Origin: an uncultured bacterium
GTDB taxonomy: Bacteria > Vulcanimicrobiota > Xenobia > Xenobiales > Xenobiaceae
DNA: 43,248 nt
Reading direction: 5' to 3'
NCBI GenBank assembly: GCA_934644775.1
Contig: CAKUDB010000023.1
Span: 1-43,248 of the forward strand
Shown here: piece by piece, positions 1-8,302 of the stretch
Position numbering within the stretch: position 1 is the first letter of the stretch
Layout of the letters: each line of letters begins with the position of its first letter
Made by a program: the position numbers and the translations under genes
The notes under the pieces: generated by a model
Database searches by the model: none
What the model was told of the DNA's origin: nothing
Seen by the model: the letters and a program-made list of their open reading frames with translations, nothing else

Positions 1-75
1 TGGAGCGGAAGAAGAGATTCGAACTCTCGACCCTTGCCTTGGCAAGGCAATGCTCTACCGCTGAGCTACTTCCGC
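1..75 (-). tRNA. tRNA-Gly (GCC)
   Basis: Read on the minus strand this is a full cloverleaf. The acceptor stem starts GCGGAAG, the D-arm contains GCTCAGCGGTAGAGC, the anticodon stem TTGCC/GGCAA encloses loop TTGCCAA with anticodon GCC, and the T-arm is GAGAG-TTCGAAT-CTCTT-like. The 3' CCA is encoded and sits at the very edge of the window. It is the last of three tRNAs transcribed leftward from a shared promoter near 283-311. Confidence 0.96.
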
Positions 76-102
76 ATGTACAGTTTTTCTAGCTTTGAGC
101 CG

Positions 103-181
103 TGGGCGGGAAGGGACTCGAACCCTTACGATTTCTCACTGGCTCCTAAGACCAGCGCGTCTACCATTCCGCCACCCGCCC
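103..181 (-). tRNA. tRNA-Leu (TAG)
   Basis: On the minus strand the acceptor stem GGGCGGG/CCCGCCC closes a class II tRNA with a modest extra arm. The anticodon stem CTGGT/GCCAG holds loop CTTAGGA, giving anticodon TAG (Leu, CUN codons). The T-arm contains GGGTTCGAGTCCC. Unlike its two neighbours it has no encoded CCA: the acceptor is followed by A-CGG. It therefore needs a CCA-adding enzyme, and such a gene lies at 4694-6562. It is the middle gene of the Lys-Leu-Gly cluster. Confidence 0.95.
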
Positions 182-188
182 GAAGGGG

Positions 189-264
<76 letters not shown>

Positions 265-282
265 GTACCGCTTACGGGCAGT

Positions 283-311
283 ATATTACTCAAACGGGGA
301 GCCGCTGTCAA
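283..311 (-). promoter_or_regulatory. Sigma70-type promoter of the Lys-Leu-Gly tRNA cluster
   Basis: On the minus strand a perfect TTGACA (-35, plus-strand 306-311) is separated by exactly 17 nt from TAATAT (-10, plus-strand 283-288, four of six consensus positions). The spacing and the location just upstream of tRNA-Lys make this a convincing housekeeping promoter. Confidence 0.75.
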
Positions 312-380
312 CACCTTAGCCCCTAAAAAATCAAGTTTTTTTGGGCAAAAAGTATCCAGGTCTGCACCAAACTCAAATAA

Positions 381-404
381 AAGCCCGCATTTTCGGCTTT
401 TTTA
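381..404 (+). terminator. Weak hairpin with T-run, orphan
   Basis: AAGCC (381-385) can pair with GGCTT (395-399) and is followed by a T-rich stretch. No plus-strand gene lies upstream in the window, so its client is unclear. It may simply insulate the tRNA promoter from the gene at 562. The rest of the 265-561 gap shows only the tRNA promoter and AT-rich leader. Confidence 0.3.
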
Positions 405-561
405 TTATTTAGGCCAACTTAACCAATGGGAGTCTTTTCGGCTTTTTTTAGAGCAGGACAAGGGAGAAAAGGGCCAAAAATTCTGCTTTAGCTGGAAAGA
501 CATCTAAAAAGAGATGGGAAACCGAGTAAAAAAAGTTACCAAAAGTTTGGAGGAAGAGATT

Positions 562-984
562 ATGCAATGGAAACGTAACGGAGAAGTAGTCTTAGTGACT
601 ATGGTTCCTGGAGACAAATTAAAAGAATCGATCTTGCAAGCAGCCCAAGAAGCTGGAGTAGAAAATGCCGAAGTGTCAGGTTTAGGCGCAGTGCGTAAAG
701 TCGATATAGGCTTAGCCAAAGCCGATTTTAGCGGTTACGATGTTACTCACTTAGAAGAGGCTTGGGAATTAGTCAGCCTAGTAGGCAATATCTCTACTTT
801 AGAGGAGAAGCCTTTCTTACACGCTCACGTAGCTTTAGGTGGCGTCGGTGGCCAAATGAAAGGCGGCCATTTAATTGAAGCCGAGATTGCCGTTACCGCA
901 GAGATCTTCTTGCACCCCTTGGTGGAAAGTATCAAGCGCGGCCCCTCCTCCCACTTTGAGGGCATTAAGGTTTGGAATCTTTAG
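562..984 (+). CDS. PPC/DUF296 domain protein
   Basis: A 140-residue protein that is essentially one PPC (plant and prokaryote conserved, DUF296) domain. The family signature is visible as the block HAHVALGG followed by GGHLIEAE and TAEIFL, in a protein rich in alternating beta-strand residues. Bacterial members are small, often trimeric, and of unsettled function; related domains in plants are fused to AT-hooks, but no AT-hook is present here. The start is set at the ATG at 562 because GGAGG lies 8 nt upstream; an upstream in-frame ATG at 514 lacks such a site and would add a non-conserved Lys-rich leader. It is followed after 27 nt by an aldo/keto reductase on the same strand, so the two probably form an operon. 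Confidence 0.9.
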   Translation: MQWKRNGEVVLVTMVPGDKLKESILQAAQEAGVENAEVSGLGAVRKVDIGLAKADFSGYDVTHLEEAWELVSLVGNISTLEEKPFLHAHVALGGVGGQMKGGHLIEAEIAVTAEIFLHPLVESIKRGPSSHFEGIKVWNL

Positions 985-1011
985 TAAAATGGGCTTAGGG
1001 AAAGTGTATCT

Positions 1012-1848
1012 ATGGAATATATCAAACTAAATAATGGTCTATCTATGCCTTTATTGGGCTACGGAGTATATAAAGTTCCCCCCTCTCAAACTAAAGAGTG
1101 CGTTTTGCAAGCTTTACAAGTAGGTTATCGCCTTTTAGATACGGCTCAGTTCTATCATAATGAAGCTGAAGTAGGCCAAGCCATAAAAGAATCAGCTATT
1201 CCTCGCCAAGATATTTTTCTAACTACCAAGATCTGGTATAGCCAAGCTGGTTACGAAAAAGCCCAAGAATCGATCCAAACTTCTCTAGAATGTTTGCAAA
1301 CCGACTATGTAGATCTATTGCTTATTCATCAGCCTTTAGGCGACTACTACGGAACTTATCGAGCTATGGAAGAAGCTTACCGCAGCGGCAAAGCTAAGGC
1401 CATAGGCCTTTCCAACTTTACTCCCGACCGCTTAGTCGATCTTAGCCATTTTGCCCAAATTAAGCCTATGCTCAACCAAGTGGAAGCTCACGTCTTCTAT
1501 CAGCAAAAGGGGGCTCGCCAAGTAATGGCCCGCTACGGAGTCCAGATCGAATCCTGGGGCTCTCTAGCTCAGGGACGAGCCGACTGTTTTACCAACCCTG
1601 TGTTGCTAGAAATTGGCCACAACCACGGTAAGAGTGCTGCTCAAGTAGCTTTGCGCTTCCTGGTCCAAAGTGGCATAGTTGCTATTCCTAAGTCGACCCA
1701 TATCGAGCGTATGCGCCAAAATTTCGACATATTCGATTTTACCCTCAATAAGGAGGAGATGGAGCGCCTCGAGGCTTTAGATACCGATAGGGGCTTTTCT
1801 CTACCCTCAAATGATTTTCGCCGTGTAGAGTACCTCTTAGGCCTCTAG
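1012..1848 (+). CDS. Aldo/keto reductase
   Basis: A 278-residue single-domain (beta/alpha)8 oxidoreductase of the AKR superfamily, expected to reduce small aldehydes or ketones with NADPH in the cytoplasm. The catalytic tetrad is visible: Asp43 and Tyr48 in DTAQFY, Lys73 in TTKIW and His106 in LIHQP. The C-terminal cofactor-binding segment IPKSTHIERMRQN is also present. Length and order match bacterial 2,5-diketo-gluconate-reductase-like members; the substrate cannot be told from sequence. It sits 27 nt behind the PPC protein and converges on the minus-strand peptidase gene, with a large inverted repeat between them. Confidence 0.95.
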   Translation: MEYIKLNNGLSMPLLGYGVYKVPPSQTKECVLQALQVGYRLLDTAQFYHNEAEVGQAIKESAIPRQDIFLTTKIWYSQAGYEKAQESIQTSLECLQTDYVDLLLIHQPLGDYYGTYRAMEEAYRSGKAKAIGLSNFTPDRLVDLSHFAQIKPMLNQVEAHVFYQQKGARQVMARYGVQIESWGSLAQGRADCFTNPVLLEIGHNHGKSAAQVALRFLVQSGIVAIPKSTHIERMRQNFDIFDFTLNKEEMERLEALDTDRGFSLPSNDFRRVEYLLGL

Positions 1849-1856
1849 TCGGTCGA

Positions 1857-1930
1857 CAAAAAAAAGTCCGCTCGCCTCCTTAGAAAGTTGTACTTAAAGT
1901 ACGAATCTTTACAGGAGCAAGCGGACTTTC
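1857..1930 (-). terminator. Large multi-stem hairpin terminator (bidirectional?)
   Basis: AAAGTCCGCT (1863-1872) pairs with AGCGGACTTT (1920-1929). Inside it CTCCT (1876-1880) pairs with AGGAG (1913-1917), and GTACTT (1890-1895) pairs with AAGTAC (1897-1902). On the minus strand the outer stem is followed by a run of eight or more T, as expected of an intrinsic terminator for the peptidase gene ending at 1996. It also lies 15 nt beyond the convergent aldo/keto reductase. Confidence 0.75.
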
Positions 1931-1995
1931 CATTCTAAGGAAAGGCTCTTTTTCTTACAAAACTCAAGCCAAACTAATGAGCTTAGCTTTTAAGC

Positions 1996-3807
1996 TTAGT
2001 AGATATTCTTAATGTCTCCATTTGTATCGATATGGATAAGATTGAGCTGAGCTTTCTTGGGAGTGGTAGCCTTAACCGATAAAGGAGCAGAGGCAGAGCA
2101 CTGTAAATGGGTAAGGCAATTTAACCAAGGCAAAACCTCGAATGTCTGGGGCAACTTGGGGCCGACAGCTCGATAAGGGACGTCGACAGCCTTTTTAATA
2201 TTAATATCAATTGGCTTAATAGTAGTAATCTCGCCTTCACCAGCAGTTTCAACCTCTACGTAAGAGTTGCTGCCTCCGAGATTGATATAATGGATCTGAT
2301 ACTTAGCATATCCCTTATCATAATCACCCGGAACGGAATCTAATTTACCTAAGCCACTTAAAGCTAAAGCCATATCGTAGCGGTGCATTATATCTTCGAC
2401 TGGTTCACCTAAAACTTCTTCTAAAAGTTCTACGCCATACTTGGAAGAGCTGTATAAATTCTTAAATTTATTCTCTCCATAATAGCTCCAAACATGTAAA
2501 GCGAAGAGATGGCCCATACCGGCTACATCGACAGCTTCTTTATCAAAGAAAGCGGCAGGATAGACGGTAGGAGCGCTCTGCTGATTTTCATCGGTAGCAA
2601 AGAGACTTTTCTTATTCATGTAGCGACAAATAGGATCTAAAGATATTTTAGAAGCTCCTTTACCGCCAGCAGCGTACTTCACGCCAGAGTCGCACAACTC
2701 AGCGGCAAATTCAGCCAAACCTTCAGTCAGAACGGGCTCGCCCACAGCCTTATAAAGCTCGGCTACAGAGCTATTAGGGGTAAGATTGAGTATATTTTGG
2801 CCATTTTCAGCAACTTTCTGGTTTATCTGGGTCAAGTGGGCCAACTCGTGAGCCAAAGCGCTCTTAAGATCTTCCGTAGTTAAGTTGCCTTCGCCGCCGC
2901 CAAAGAAAAGTTCGTAGTTTAAGTAGATAAATTCGCCGCTATTACTATAATTTTTGGCAACTTTAGGATCTTTTTCGTCAGCAATGGGAGGTAAGAGGTC
3001 GCGCACACTGACGAACCCGTAAATACTGCCACCGTCTTGCTTTTTCATAAACTCGTCGCGCAGGAATACAATATTGACGCGACTGCTATCGTCACGACCG
3101 GGAGTCCATTCCGATCCGCAAAAATCGGTAACTTTCCTATAAATGCCATTACTTCCATTGTAAGAAGTCATACCTTTAGTATATTCGAAACCGTCGAAGA
3201 GTTCGGCTACTTGTTTAGCCTGAGCTTCGGTAAGGTCGGCTTTGTAATTCTTGTTATTCTCGAAAGTAGTGCTGGATAAAATATTACAATAGGCACCCTG
3301 ATGGACATTTTTTACTCTAAGCGAACTGGCAGTACCGTCAAAAGCAGCCCAAAGGTCGTCTACACCATTTTCCTCATCTAAATGGCGAGCGGAAGGCTCG
3401 GCGTCGAGACGGGCGGTAGCCTTTTCAGTTTCGTTGACAGTAGTAATATCTTGGGCAGCCTCAGCGAAACCACAAGCTATAGGAGCATAAGCTTTAGTAT
3501 CTTCTTCCTCTCCATCTTTAGCTAAAACTCGCTTATCAGAATCTTGACTGTAGTCGACGTCGGTACTGATAGTGACTTTGCGAAGATCGCGACTATCGGC
3601 CGTCTTGGCATTACTGGAAATAACTAAGTAGCAATTGTCGCCCTTCTGGAAGTTTGAAACCTCATATTCAGAGATTTTCTGTGAATCGGAGACCGGGGAG
3701 ATATCCGGCACTAAATAGTTGGAGGAGTCTCCTCCATTACCGCCACATCCGGCAGCAGAAGCCACAACTAGCGCTACGGCCATCCAACCAAAAATATATC
3801 TCCGCAT
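1996..3807 (-). CDS. Lipoprotein zinc metallopeptidase, M30 (hyicolysin)-like
   Basis: A 603-residue exported protein. The N-terminus has two Arg, a hydrophobic core and a lipobox-like ASAAGC with Cys at residue 21, followed by Gly/Asn-rich linker, so it should be lipid-anchored outside the cytoplasmic membrane. A gluzincin-type active site is visible as HELAHLTQ (HExxH), followed further on by TEGLAEFAAEL, which carries the expected glutamate ligand; this pairing resembles peptidase family M30. The regions outside the catalytic part are not recognised. The ATG at 3807 has GGAGG six nt upstream, which decides the start. It is monocistronic: rpiA ends 172 nt upstream and a strong terminator follows. 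Family placement rests on the motif pair only. Confidence 0.85.
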   Translation of the reverse strand: MRRYIFGWMAVALVVASAAGCGGNGGDSSNYLVPDISPVSDSQKISEYEVSNFQKGDNCYLVISSNAKTADSRDLRKVTISTDVDYSQDSDKRVLAKDGEEEDTKAYAPIACGFAEAAQDITTVNETEKATARLDAEPSARHLDEENGVDDLWAAFDGTASSLRVKNVHQGAYCNILSSTTFENNKNYKADLTEAQAKQVAELFDGFEYTKGMTSYNGSNGIYRKVTDFCGSEWTPGRDDSSRVNIVFLRDEFMKKQDGGSIYGFVSVRDLLPPIADEKDPKVAKNYSNSGEFIYLNYELFFGGGEGNLTTEDLKSALAHELAHLTQINQKVAENGQNILNLTPNSSVAELYKAVGEPVLTEGLAEFAAELCDSGVKYAAGGKGASKISLDPICRYMNKKSLFATDENQQSAPTVYPAAFFDKEAVDVAGMGHLFALHVWSYYGENKFKNLYSSSKYGVELLEEVLGEPVEDIMHRYDMALALSGLGKLDSVPGDYDKGYAKYQIHYINLGGSNSYVEVETAGEGEITTIKPIDINIKKAVDVPYRAVGPKLPQTFEVLPWLNCLTHLQCSASAPLSVKATTPKKAQLNLIHIDTNGDIKNIY

Positions 3808-3979
3808 CGAGCACCTCCAAAGAGCACTAAACAATTTTTAATATAAGAAAAAAATATTAACTAGGCAGCCGCCCACAATATACGACAAATAGAAAGTGGT
3901 AACTTTCAAGTGTCCCTTGAGATCTCCTCCAGAGAAAAAAAACAAGAGAGACACAGACAGTACCCCCCTTGCCCTTCGG

Positions 3980-4669
3980 CTAAAATTCTTTAATTTGGAA
4001 AGTTCCGTCGGCTAAACCGGTGACAGCCACCTTGGCATACCCAGAGAAGATCCCCGTTTCGACGACGCCAGTTAAAGCCTTTAACTGACTATGTAGCTTG
4101 GCGGGATCTTCGATCTTATCAAACTTACAATCGACGATATAGTTGCCTTGGTCGGTGACAAAGATCTTACCCTCGCGCTGGCGCAACTCTAAATGGGAGG
4201 TAAACGCGGCCAGACGCTCCATAGTGTTGCTCCAAGCAAAAGAGACTATTTCTACCGGCAGCTTAAAGGTAGTACCTAAATAATCTACATGTTTGGCTTC
4301 GTCTACGATAACGACCATCTTATCGGCTGCCGCCGCTACATATTTTTCGCGCAGTAAGGCACCACCGCCACCTTTGGTAAGGTTACCTTGGGGATCGATT
4401 TCGTCGGCTCCATCTACCACCACGTCCAAATGGCGGAAATCGGGATAAGCCGGATCGAGCTCTAAACCTAAATTGAGAGCTTGCTTGGCCGTTACCTCAG
4501 AAGTAGGCACACAAACTACATGCCAACCTTTCTGCTGGCAAAGCTCAGCCAAAAGATCGACAAACTTGGCGGCGGTAGAACCTGTCCCCAGACCAACTCT
4601 CATACCGTCTTGAATATACTCCAAAGCTCCGCGGGCAGCGGCAACTTTAGCTAGATCACGTGCCTCCAT
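3980..4669 (-). CDS. rpiA: Ribose-5-phosphate isomerase A
   Basis: A 229-residue cytoplasmic enzyme interconverting ribose-5-phosphate and ribulose-5-phosphate in the non-oxidative pentose phosphate pathway. Diagnostic blocks are GLGTGSTA near the N-terminus, DGADEID (with the catalytic Asp residues) and KGGGGALLREK (with the catalytic Lys/Glu). Length is normal for RpiA. The start is either the ATG at 4669 or the TTG just before it at 4672; AAGGA upstream is slightly better spaced for the TTG, so one residue is uncertain. It follows the nucleotidyltransferase gene by 24 nt and is probably co-transcribed with it. Confidence 0.97.
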   Translation of the reverse strand: MEARDLAKVAAARGALEYIQDGMRVGLGTGSTAAKFVDLLAELCQQKGWHVVCVPTSEVTAKQALNLGLELDPAYPDFRHLDVVVDGADEIDPQGNLTKGGGGALLREKYVAAAADKMVVIVDEAKHVDYLGTTFKLPVEIVSFAWSNTMERLAAFTSHLELRQREGKIFVTDQGNYIVDCKFDKIEDPAKLHSQLKALTGVVETGIFSGYAKVAVTGLADGTFQIKEF

Positions 4670-4693
4670 CAAGATATACCATCCTTTTTCAAT

Positions 4694-6562
4694 TTAATTT
4701 GTTTCATCTTGAATAGCCGACTGGGCTTGCTCTTGCTCGGCTTGAGCAAAACTATCTACTTCGCCAGGATACCCCTCTTCGCCAGGACGATCTTCCTGAG
4801 CAGGACGATCGTCCTCGGTAGGACAGTCTCCCTCGGTAGGACAGCCTTCCTCCGCAGCGCGACCTTCCCCAGCTTGGCAGTCGGCCCCAGTTTCTCTCGC
4901 TTGAGCTTCGTTACCATCGTCAAATCCGGGCAAAGGGACTACTTTTTCTTCGGCTTGAGCAGAACTTAAATCGAACAAGTCGGCCTCATTAGCGTCATCG
5001 TCGTCATGGTAGTCGAAGCGGAACAGTTCATCCAATTCGTAAGGGATCCCTATCTCATCTAATTCATGGATCTTGCGCCAGCTGTCGGGTTCGACAAAGT
5101 TTTCCAGATCTTCTTTTTTCCTAACCTCAGAACGGGGAAGAGGGGCTGTAGCAATACCCAGACGCTCAAGCTCTCTAAGTTCTTCTGCAGAATGTACTAT
5201 TTCCGGCTCGTCAGTATCGTTAAACTCATCTTCAAAATCGGCCAGTTCGTCAAACTCGGTCAGTTCTCCGTAGTCGTCATCTTCATACTCACCCTCTGTA
5301 TAATCAGGTAAGGTAATATCTTCCACTCGAGAAGTGGTACTGTCGAGGCCACACAATCTGTACATCTCTTTCCAAAATTGGAGCTTCTTGTTGCTTACTT
5401 CTTTAGCTTCATACAACAATTCCAATAAAGTGAGTGAATAAGGGAAACTGCGACGGCTGACCAATTTTTTAGCAGCTTCCAAACTAGTATGTCCAGCTAA
5501 CATACGTTGCAAATTTAGCAAATATTGTCCCGCTTCACATTGGGTTTGGCGACATAAGCCGAAGCAATGGGCCATAGGTCTAACTAATTGCTCGATCCAG
5601 CCCTCTTCTTCTCCATTGTGCTTGGGATAACCACCTATAAACATAGGCAATAACAAAACGGTAAAATGCTGAACCCTTTCTTTACCAAGCTCAAACTTAA
5701 CTTGATCACCTAAGTCGATAAGGCGGTCAAAAAGGCGCTTGGGCCGAGGGAGTAACTTAGAGCCGTAGCGGGTTCCGGTCAAATACTTGGTAATACTGGG
5801 CACCAAATCGGCCAAAAGGCCGCTATCCCACAGCAGCTGGAAACTATCTCGAGAGCAACCTAATTCCAGAAAGCGCATCATCTCTTCCTGAACTCTGGGC
5901 ACAGAAGCTGTCTTAATCATAGAATGTTCTTTTAGGATGGCGCTCCAGGTTTTCTCTTCCATTTTGAATCCCAATTTGGCACAAAATTTTACGGCCCGGA
6001 GCATACGTACCGGATCTTCTATAAAGCGCTTTTCTGGAATACCGATAGTGCTAACCAACTTATTTTGCATATCGGAAAGGCCGCCGACAAAGTCGATAAC
6101 TACTGGCCCTTTGAAAGCCATAACATCTAAAAAGAGGCCGTTTATTTTGAAATCGCGCCTTTGGGCGTCCTCTTGAGGAGTTCCGAAAGTATTATCTAAA
6201 ATAATACCGTCGTCCGAGCCAAAATCGTCCTCGCACATATAATCGGAAAGCTCGTAATCGGGAGAGCGACGAAAGGTAGAGACCTCTATAATCTTTTTGC
6301 CGCAGCAAACGTGAGCCAAGCGAAAACGACGCCCCACCAAGCGGCTGTTGCCAAAGAGGCGACGCACTTGGGCCGGCCGCGCCGTAGTAGCAATATCAAA
6401 GTCCTTGGGGGAGCGTCCCAAAAGAATATCACGCACACAGCCGCCAACTAAATAGGCAGTATGGCCAGCTTCGTAGAGTCTGCGCACTACCCCTAAAGCC
6501 GATTTATCAATCTTATCACTGCCCTTAAACTCAGGAGGACATTTGCAAATATTAACAGTCAT
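4694..6562 (-). CDS. cca: CCA-adding enzyme / poly(A) polymerase family nucleotidyltransferase with acidic repeat tail
   Basis: A 622-residue class II nucleotidyltransferase. The head domain shows LVGGCVRDILLG, the catalytic acidic pair in KDFDIAT (Asp54 and Asp56), EVSTFR, and RRDFKINGLFLD, typical of CCA-adding enzymes and PcnB. A helical neck follows to about residue 400. It would add or repair the tRNA 3' CCA, needed at least for the Leu tRNA at 103-181, which lacks it. Sequence alone does not separate CCA-adding from poly(A) activity. The last 200 residues are unusual: Asp/Glu-rich, ending in six hexapeptide repeats encoded by an 18-nt tandem repeat. No strong ribosome binding site precedes the ATG. 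It is followed closely by rpiA. Confidence 0.92.
   Translation of the reverse strand: MTVNICKCPPEFKGSDKIDKSALGVVRRLYEAGHTAYLVGGCVRDILLGRSPKDFDIATTARPAQVRRLFGNSRLVGRRFRLAHVCCGKKIIEVSTFRRSPDYELSDYMCEDDFGSDDGIILDNTFGTPQEDAQRRDFKINGLFLDVMAFKGPVVIDFVGGLSDMQNKLVSTIGIPEKRFIEDPVRMLRAVKFCAKLGFKMEEKTWSAILKEHSMIKTASVPRVQEEMMRFLELGCSRDSFQLLWDSGLLADLVPSITKYLTGTRYGSKLLPRPKRLFDRLIDLGDQVKFELGKERVQHFTVLLLPMFIGGYPKHNGEEEGWIEQLVRPMAHCFGLCRQTQCEAGQYLLNLQRMLAGHTSLEAAKKLVSRRSFPYSLTLLELLYEAKEVSNKKLQFWKEMYRLCGLDSTTSRVEDITLPDYTEGEYEDDDYGELTEFDELADFEDEFNDTDEPEIVHSAEELRELERLGIATAPLPRSEVRKKEDLENFVEPDSWRKIHELDEIGIPYELDELFRFDYHDDDDANEADLFDLSSAQAEEKVVPLPGFDDGNEAQARETGADCQAGEGRAAEEGCPTEGDCPTEDDRPAQEDRPGEEGYPGEVDSFAQAEQEQAQSAIQDETN
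4762..4869. repeat. Six tandem 18-nt repeats inside the nucleotidyltransferase gene
   Basis: Units of exactly 18 nt start at 4762, 4780, 4798, 4816, 4834 and 4852. Most share an AGGA-core (such as AGGACGATC or AGGACAGTC) followed by CCT. In the protein they read as acidic hexapeptides of the form EGDCPT, EDDRPA, QEDRPG and EEGYPG. The period is a multiple of three, so copy number can change without breaking the frame. Confidence 0.85.
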
Positions 6563-6704
6563 GGGAAAAAGCTATCTATAAAAAAATAATCACCCCCCTA
6601 TTGTTCCCCCGCTGTTAATACTGCAGGCAGGGCAGGTTGTCCTTTATCCCCATTTCTTCCAGTAAAAGAGGATGTGGAAAAATGGCAAGAAGGAATAACC
6701 CGCT

Positions 6705-7601
6705 ATGCTTAAAACGCTAAAATACCTCTTAAGCTTCATCGCCTTAGTATGGGTTTGCCTCTCTATTACTCCTGGGGTAGAAGCTGGCCCCTTATCGGAA
6801 CTGATCCTCTTTACTTGCAAACCCCACAAATATTTTCAAATTTATGCTGTCCGACCAGATGGACGAGATTTGCGCCAAGTATTAGATATTAGGCGCAATT
6901 GTCGCGAGCCCAATTTATGTACCGCAACTAACGAAATAGTTTTCAGCATGTTTTTCCAAGACACTTGGAATCTATATGTTACTGATATAGAAGGAAGTTT
7001 TGTTAAGCGCCTTACCTCTACAGCCTACTCAGATCGCCACCCCGTCTGGACGCCCGACGGTAGCCAAGTAATCTTTTCTACCACCCGCTGGGGCCATACC
7101 GAATTGGCAACTATCAACGCCGACGGTTCTAATTTGCGACGCCTGACCCACAATGGCTTAGTCAATGATTATCCAGTCTTGTCCCCCGACGGCAAAAAGT
7201 TGGCTTTTATGAGCTGGAAGCGGGGCTTAAGCCATATCTATATTTTAAACTTAATTAGCGGCTCAATACGGCCAGTCTTAAAGAGATACGAAGCCTGCGT
7301 TACTCCTACTTGGTCGCCAGACAGTCGCAGTTTAGCCTTTAGAGGGCGCAGCTATTTTGGAGATTTTTTAGCTTATACCAATAAAGAAGAGGGACTGCGC
7401 CAGTTTAGGGAAGGTACTGAGCAAGCTTCTTATCCAGCTTGGTCGCCGACGGGAGATAAGATTATTTTTAGCGATAATTACCAACAAAGTCATACCTTAA
7501 AGTTGCTCGACCCACAAAATGGTGCGATCGAGCCCTTCGCGGCAGAGATTCCCGCCCAGGCTTACGATTTGGTATGGCAGAAAAAAACTAGAACTTGGTA
7601 A
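6705..7601 (+). CDS. Exported TolB-like WD40/PD40 beta-propeller protein
   Basis: A 298-residue protein with a cleavable signal peptide (Lys-rich start, hydrophobic stretch, likely cleavage after VEA near residue 28). The mature part carries repeated PD40 blades: PVWTPDGSQVIFS, PVLSPDGKKLAF, TWSPDSRSLAF and AWSPTGDKIIF, each of the type found in the TolB C-terminal propeller. It lacks the TolB N-terminal domain and has no Tol-Pal neighbours, so a TolB role is not supported; a periplasmic or surface binding function is inferred. AAGGA lies 10 nt upstream of the ATG. It is divergent from the nucleotidyltransferase gene and convergent with plsC. Confidence 0.88.
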   Translation: MLKTLKYLLSFIALVWVCLSITPGVEAGPLSELILFTCKPHKYFQIYAVRPDGRDLRQVLDIRRNCREPNLCTATNEIVFSMFFQDTWNLYVTDIEGSFVKRLTSTAYSDRHPVWTPDGSQVIFSTTRWGHTELATINADGSNLRRLTHNGLVNDYPVLSPDGKKLAFMSWKRGLSHIYILNLISGSIRPVLKRYEACVTPTWSPDSRSLAFRGRSYFGDFLAYTNKEEGLRQFREGTEQASYPAWSPTGDKIIFSDNYQQSHTLKLLDPQNGAIEPFAAEIPAQAYDLVWQKKTRTW

Positions 7602-7657
7602 ACTCGGTTAAATAGTCCCTACCTTCGGGCCTGGGGATACAAGGCTCATCCACCCAG

Positions 7658-8287
7658 TTAATACAAGCTGAGCATCGATTGACGCAATTTATTGTTGGCC
7701 TCTTCAGTCTGTTCTTTGACGGAGAGGCCACTCTTTTTGTCTAAAGGGGGAAAGCGCAGCGGCGGGCCAAAGCGCACCTCTTTAAAAGCCCAATGGATCC
7801 ATTTGGCCCGCCGAGGAAAGAATTTGTCGCTGCCCAGCTCTATTATGGGATAGATAGGCACTTGGGCTCGCATAGCCAAAGACACAGCTCCAGGCATTAG
7901 CGGCCCTAAAGTGTGGGGATCGTCACTTAAACGCCCTTCAGGATACATAACTACGGCTTCGCCAGCTTCTAATAAGCGACAACAACAAGCCAGAGCCCGC
8001 AAATCGTGGCCGCCACGTTTTACCGGAAAGGCCCTTAAAGCGCTGATTAGTTTATTAAAATAAGGAATATCGAAGAGCTCGCTGGCGGCCATATAGTAAA
8101 GCGGGCGGGGCAAAGCTCCCAGAAGCATCAAAGGATCGGCTAAGCTTATATGGTTGCAAACTAAAAGGGCACCACCTTTAAGAGGCATATTCTCGGCACC
8201 GGAAATTTTTAAGCCCCCCATTAAGCTCAAGAGGGCTTTAGTTATTAAATGCATAGGCTTAAAAGCAAAACGATCGTAAAACCCCAT
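7658..8287 (-). CDS. plsC: PlsC-like 1-acylglycerol-3-phosphate acyltransferase
   Basis: A 209-residue acyltransferase of the LPLAT superfamily that would acylate lysophosphatidic acid at the membrane surface in phospholipid synthesis. The catalytic HX4D motif is NHISLAD, the substrate-binding block is YPEGRLS, and a hydrophobic N-terminal segment is present. Length is typical. It is the last gene of a leftward run and lies 15 nt after the metallophosphoesterase gene. Some family members act on other lysophospholipids, so the exact acceptor is inferred. Confidence 0.9.
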   Translation of the reverse strand: MGFYDRFAFKPMHLITKALLSLMGGLKISGAENMPLKGGALLVCNHISLADPLMLLGALPRPLYYMAASELFDIPYFNKLISALRAFPVKRGGHDLRALACCCRLLEAGEAVVMYPEGRLSDDPHTLGPLMPGAVSLAMRAQVPIYPIIELGSDKFFPRRAKWIHWAFKEVRFGPPLRFPPLDKKSGLSVKEQTEEANNKLRQSMLSLY

Positions 8288-8302
8288 TTATCTATAAACC
8301 TT

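Noticed and set aside
7602..7657. Shared terminator between the TolB-like gene and plsC
   Set aside because: Only a CCC/GGG pairing without a T-run is visible in the 56-nt convergent gap, so I could not support a terminator.
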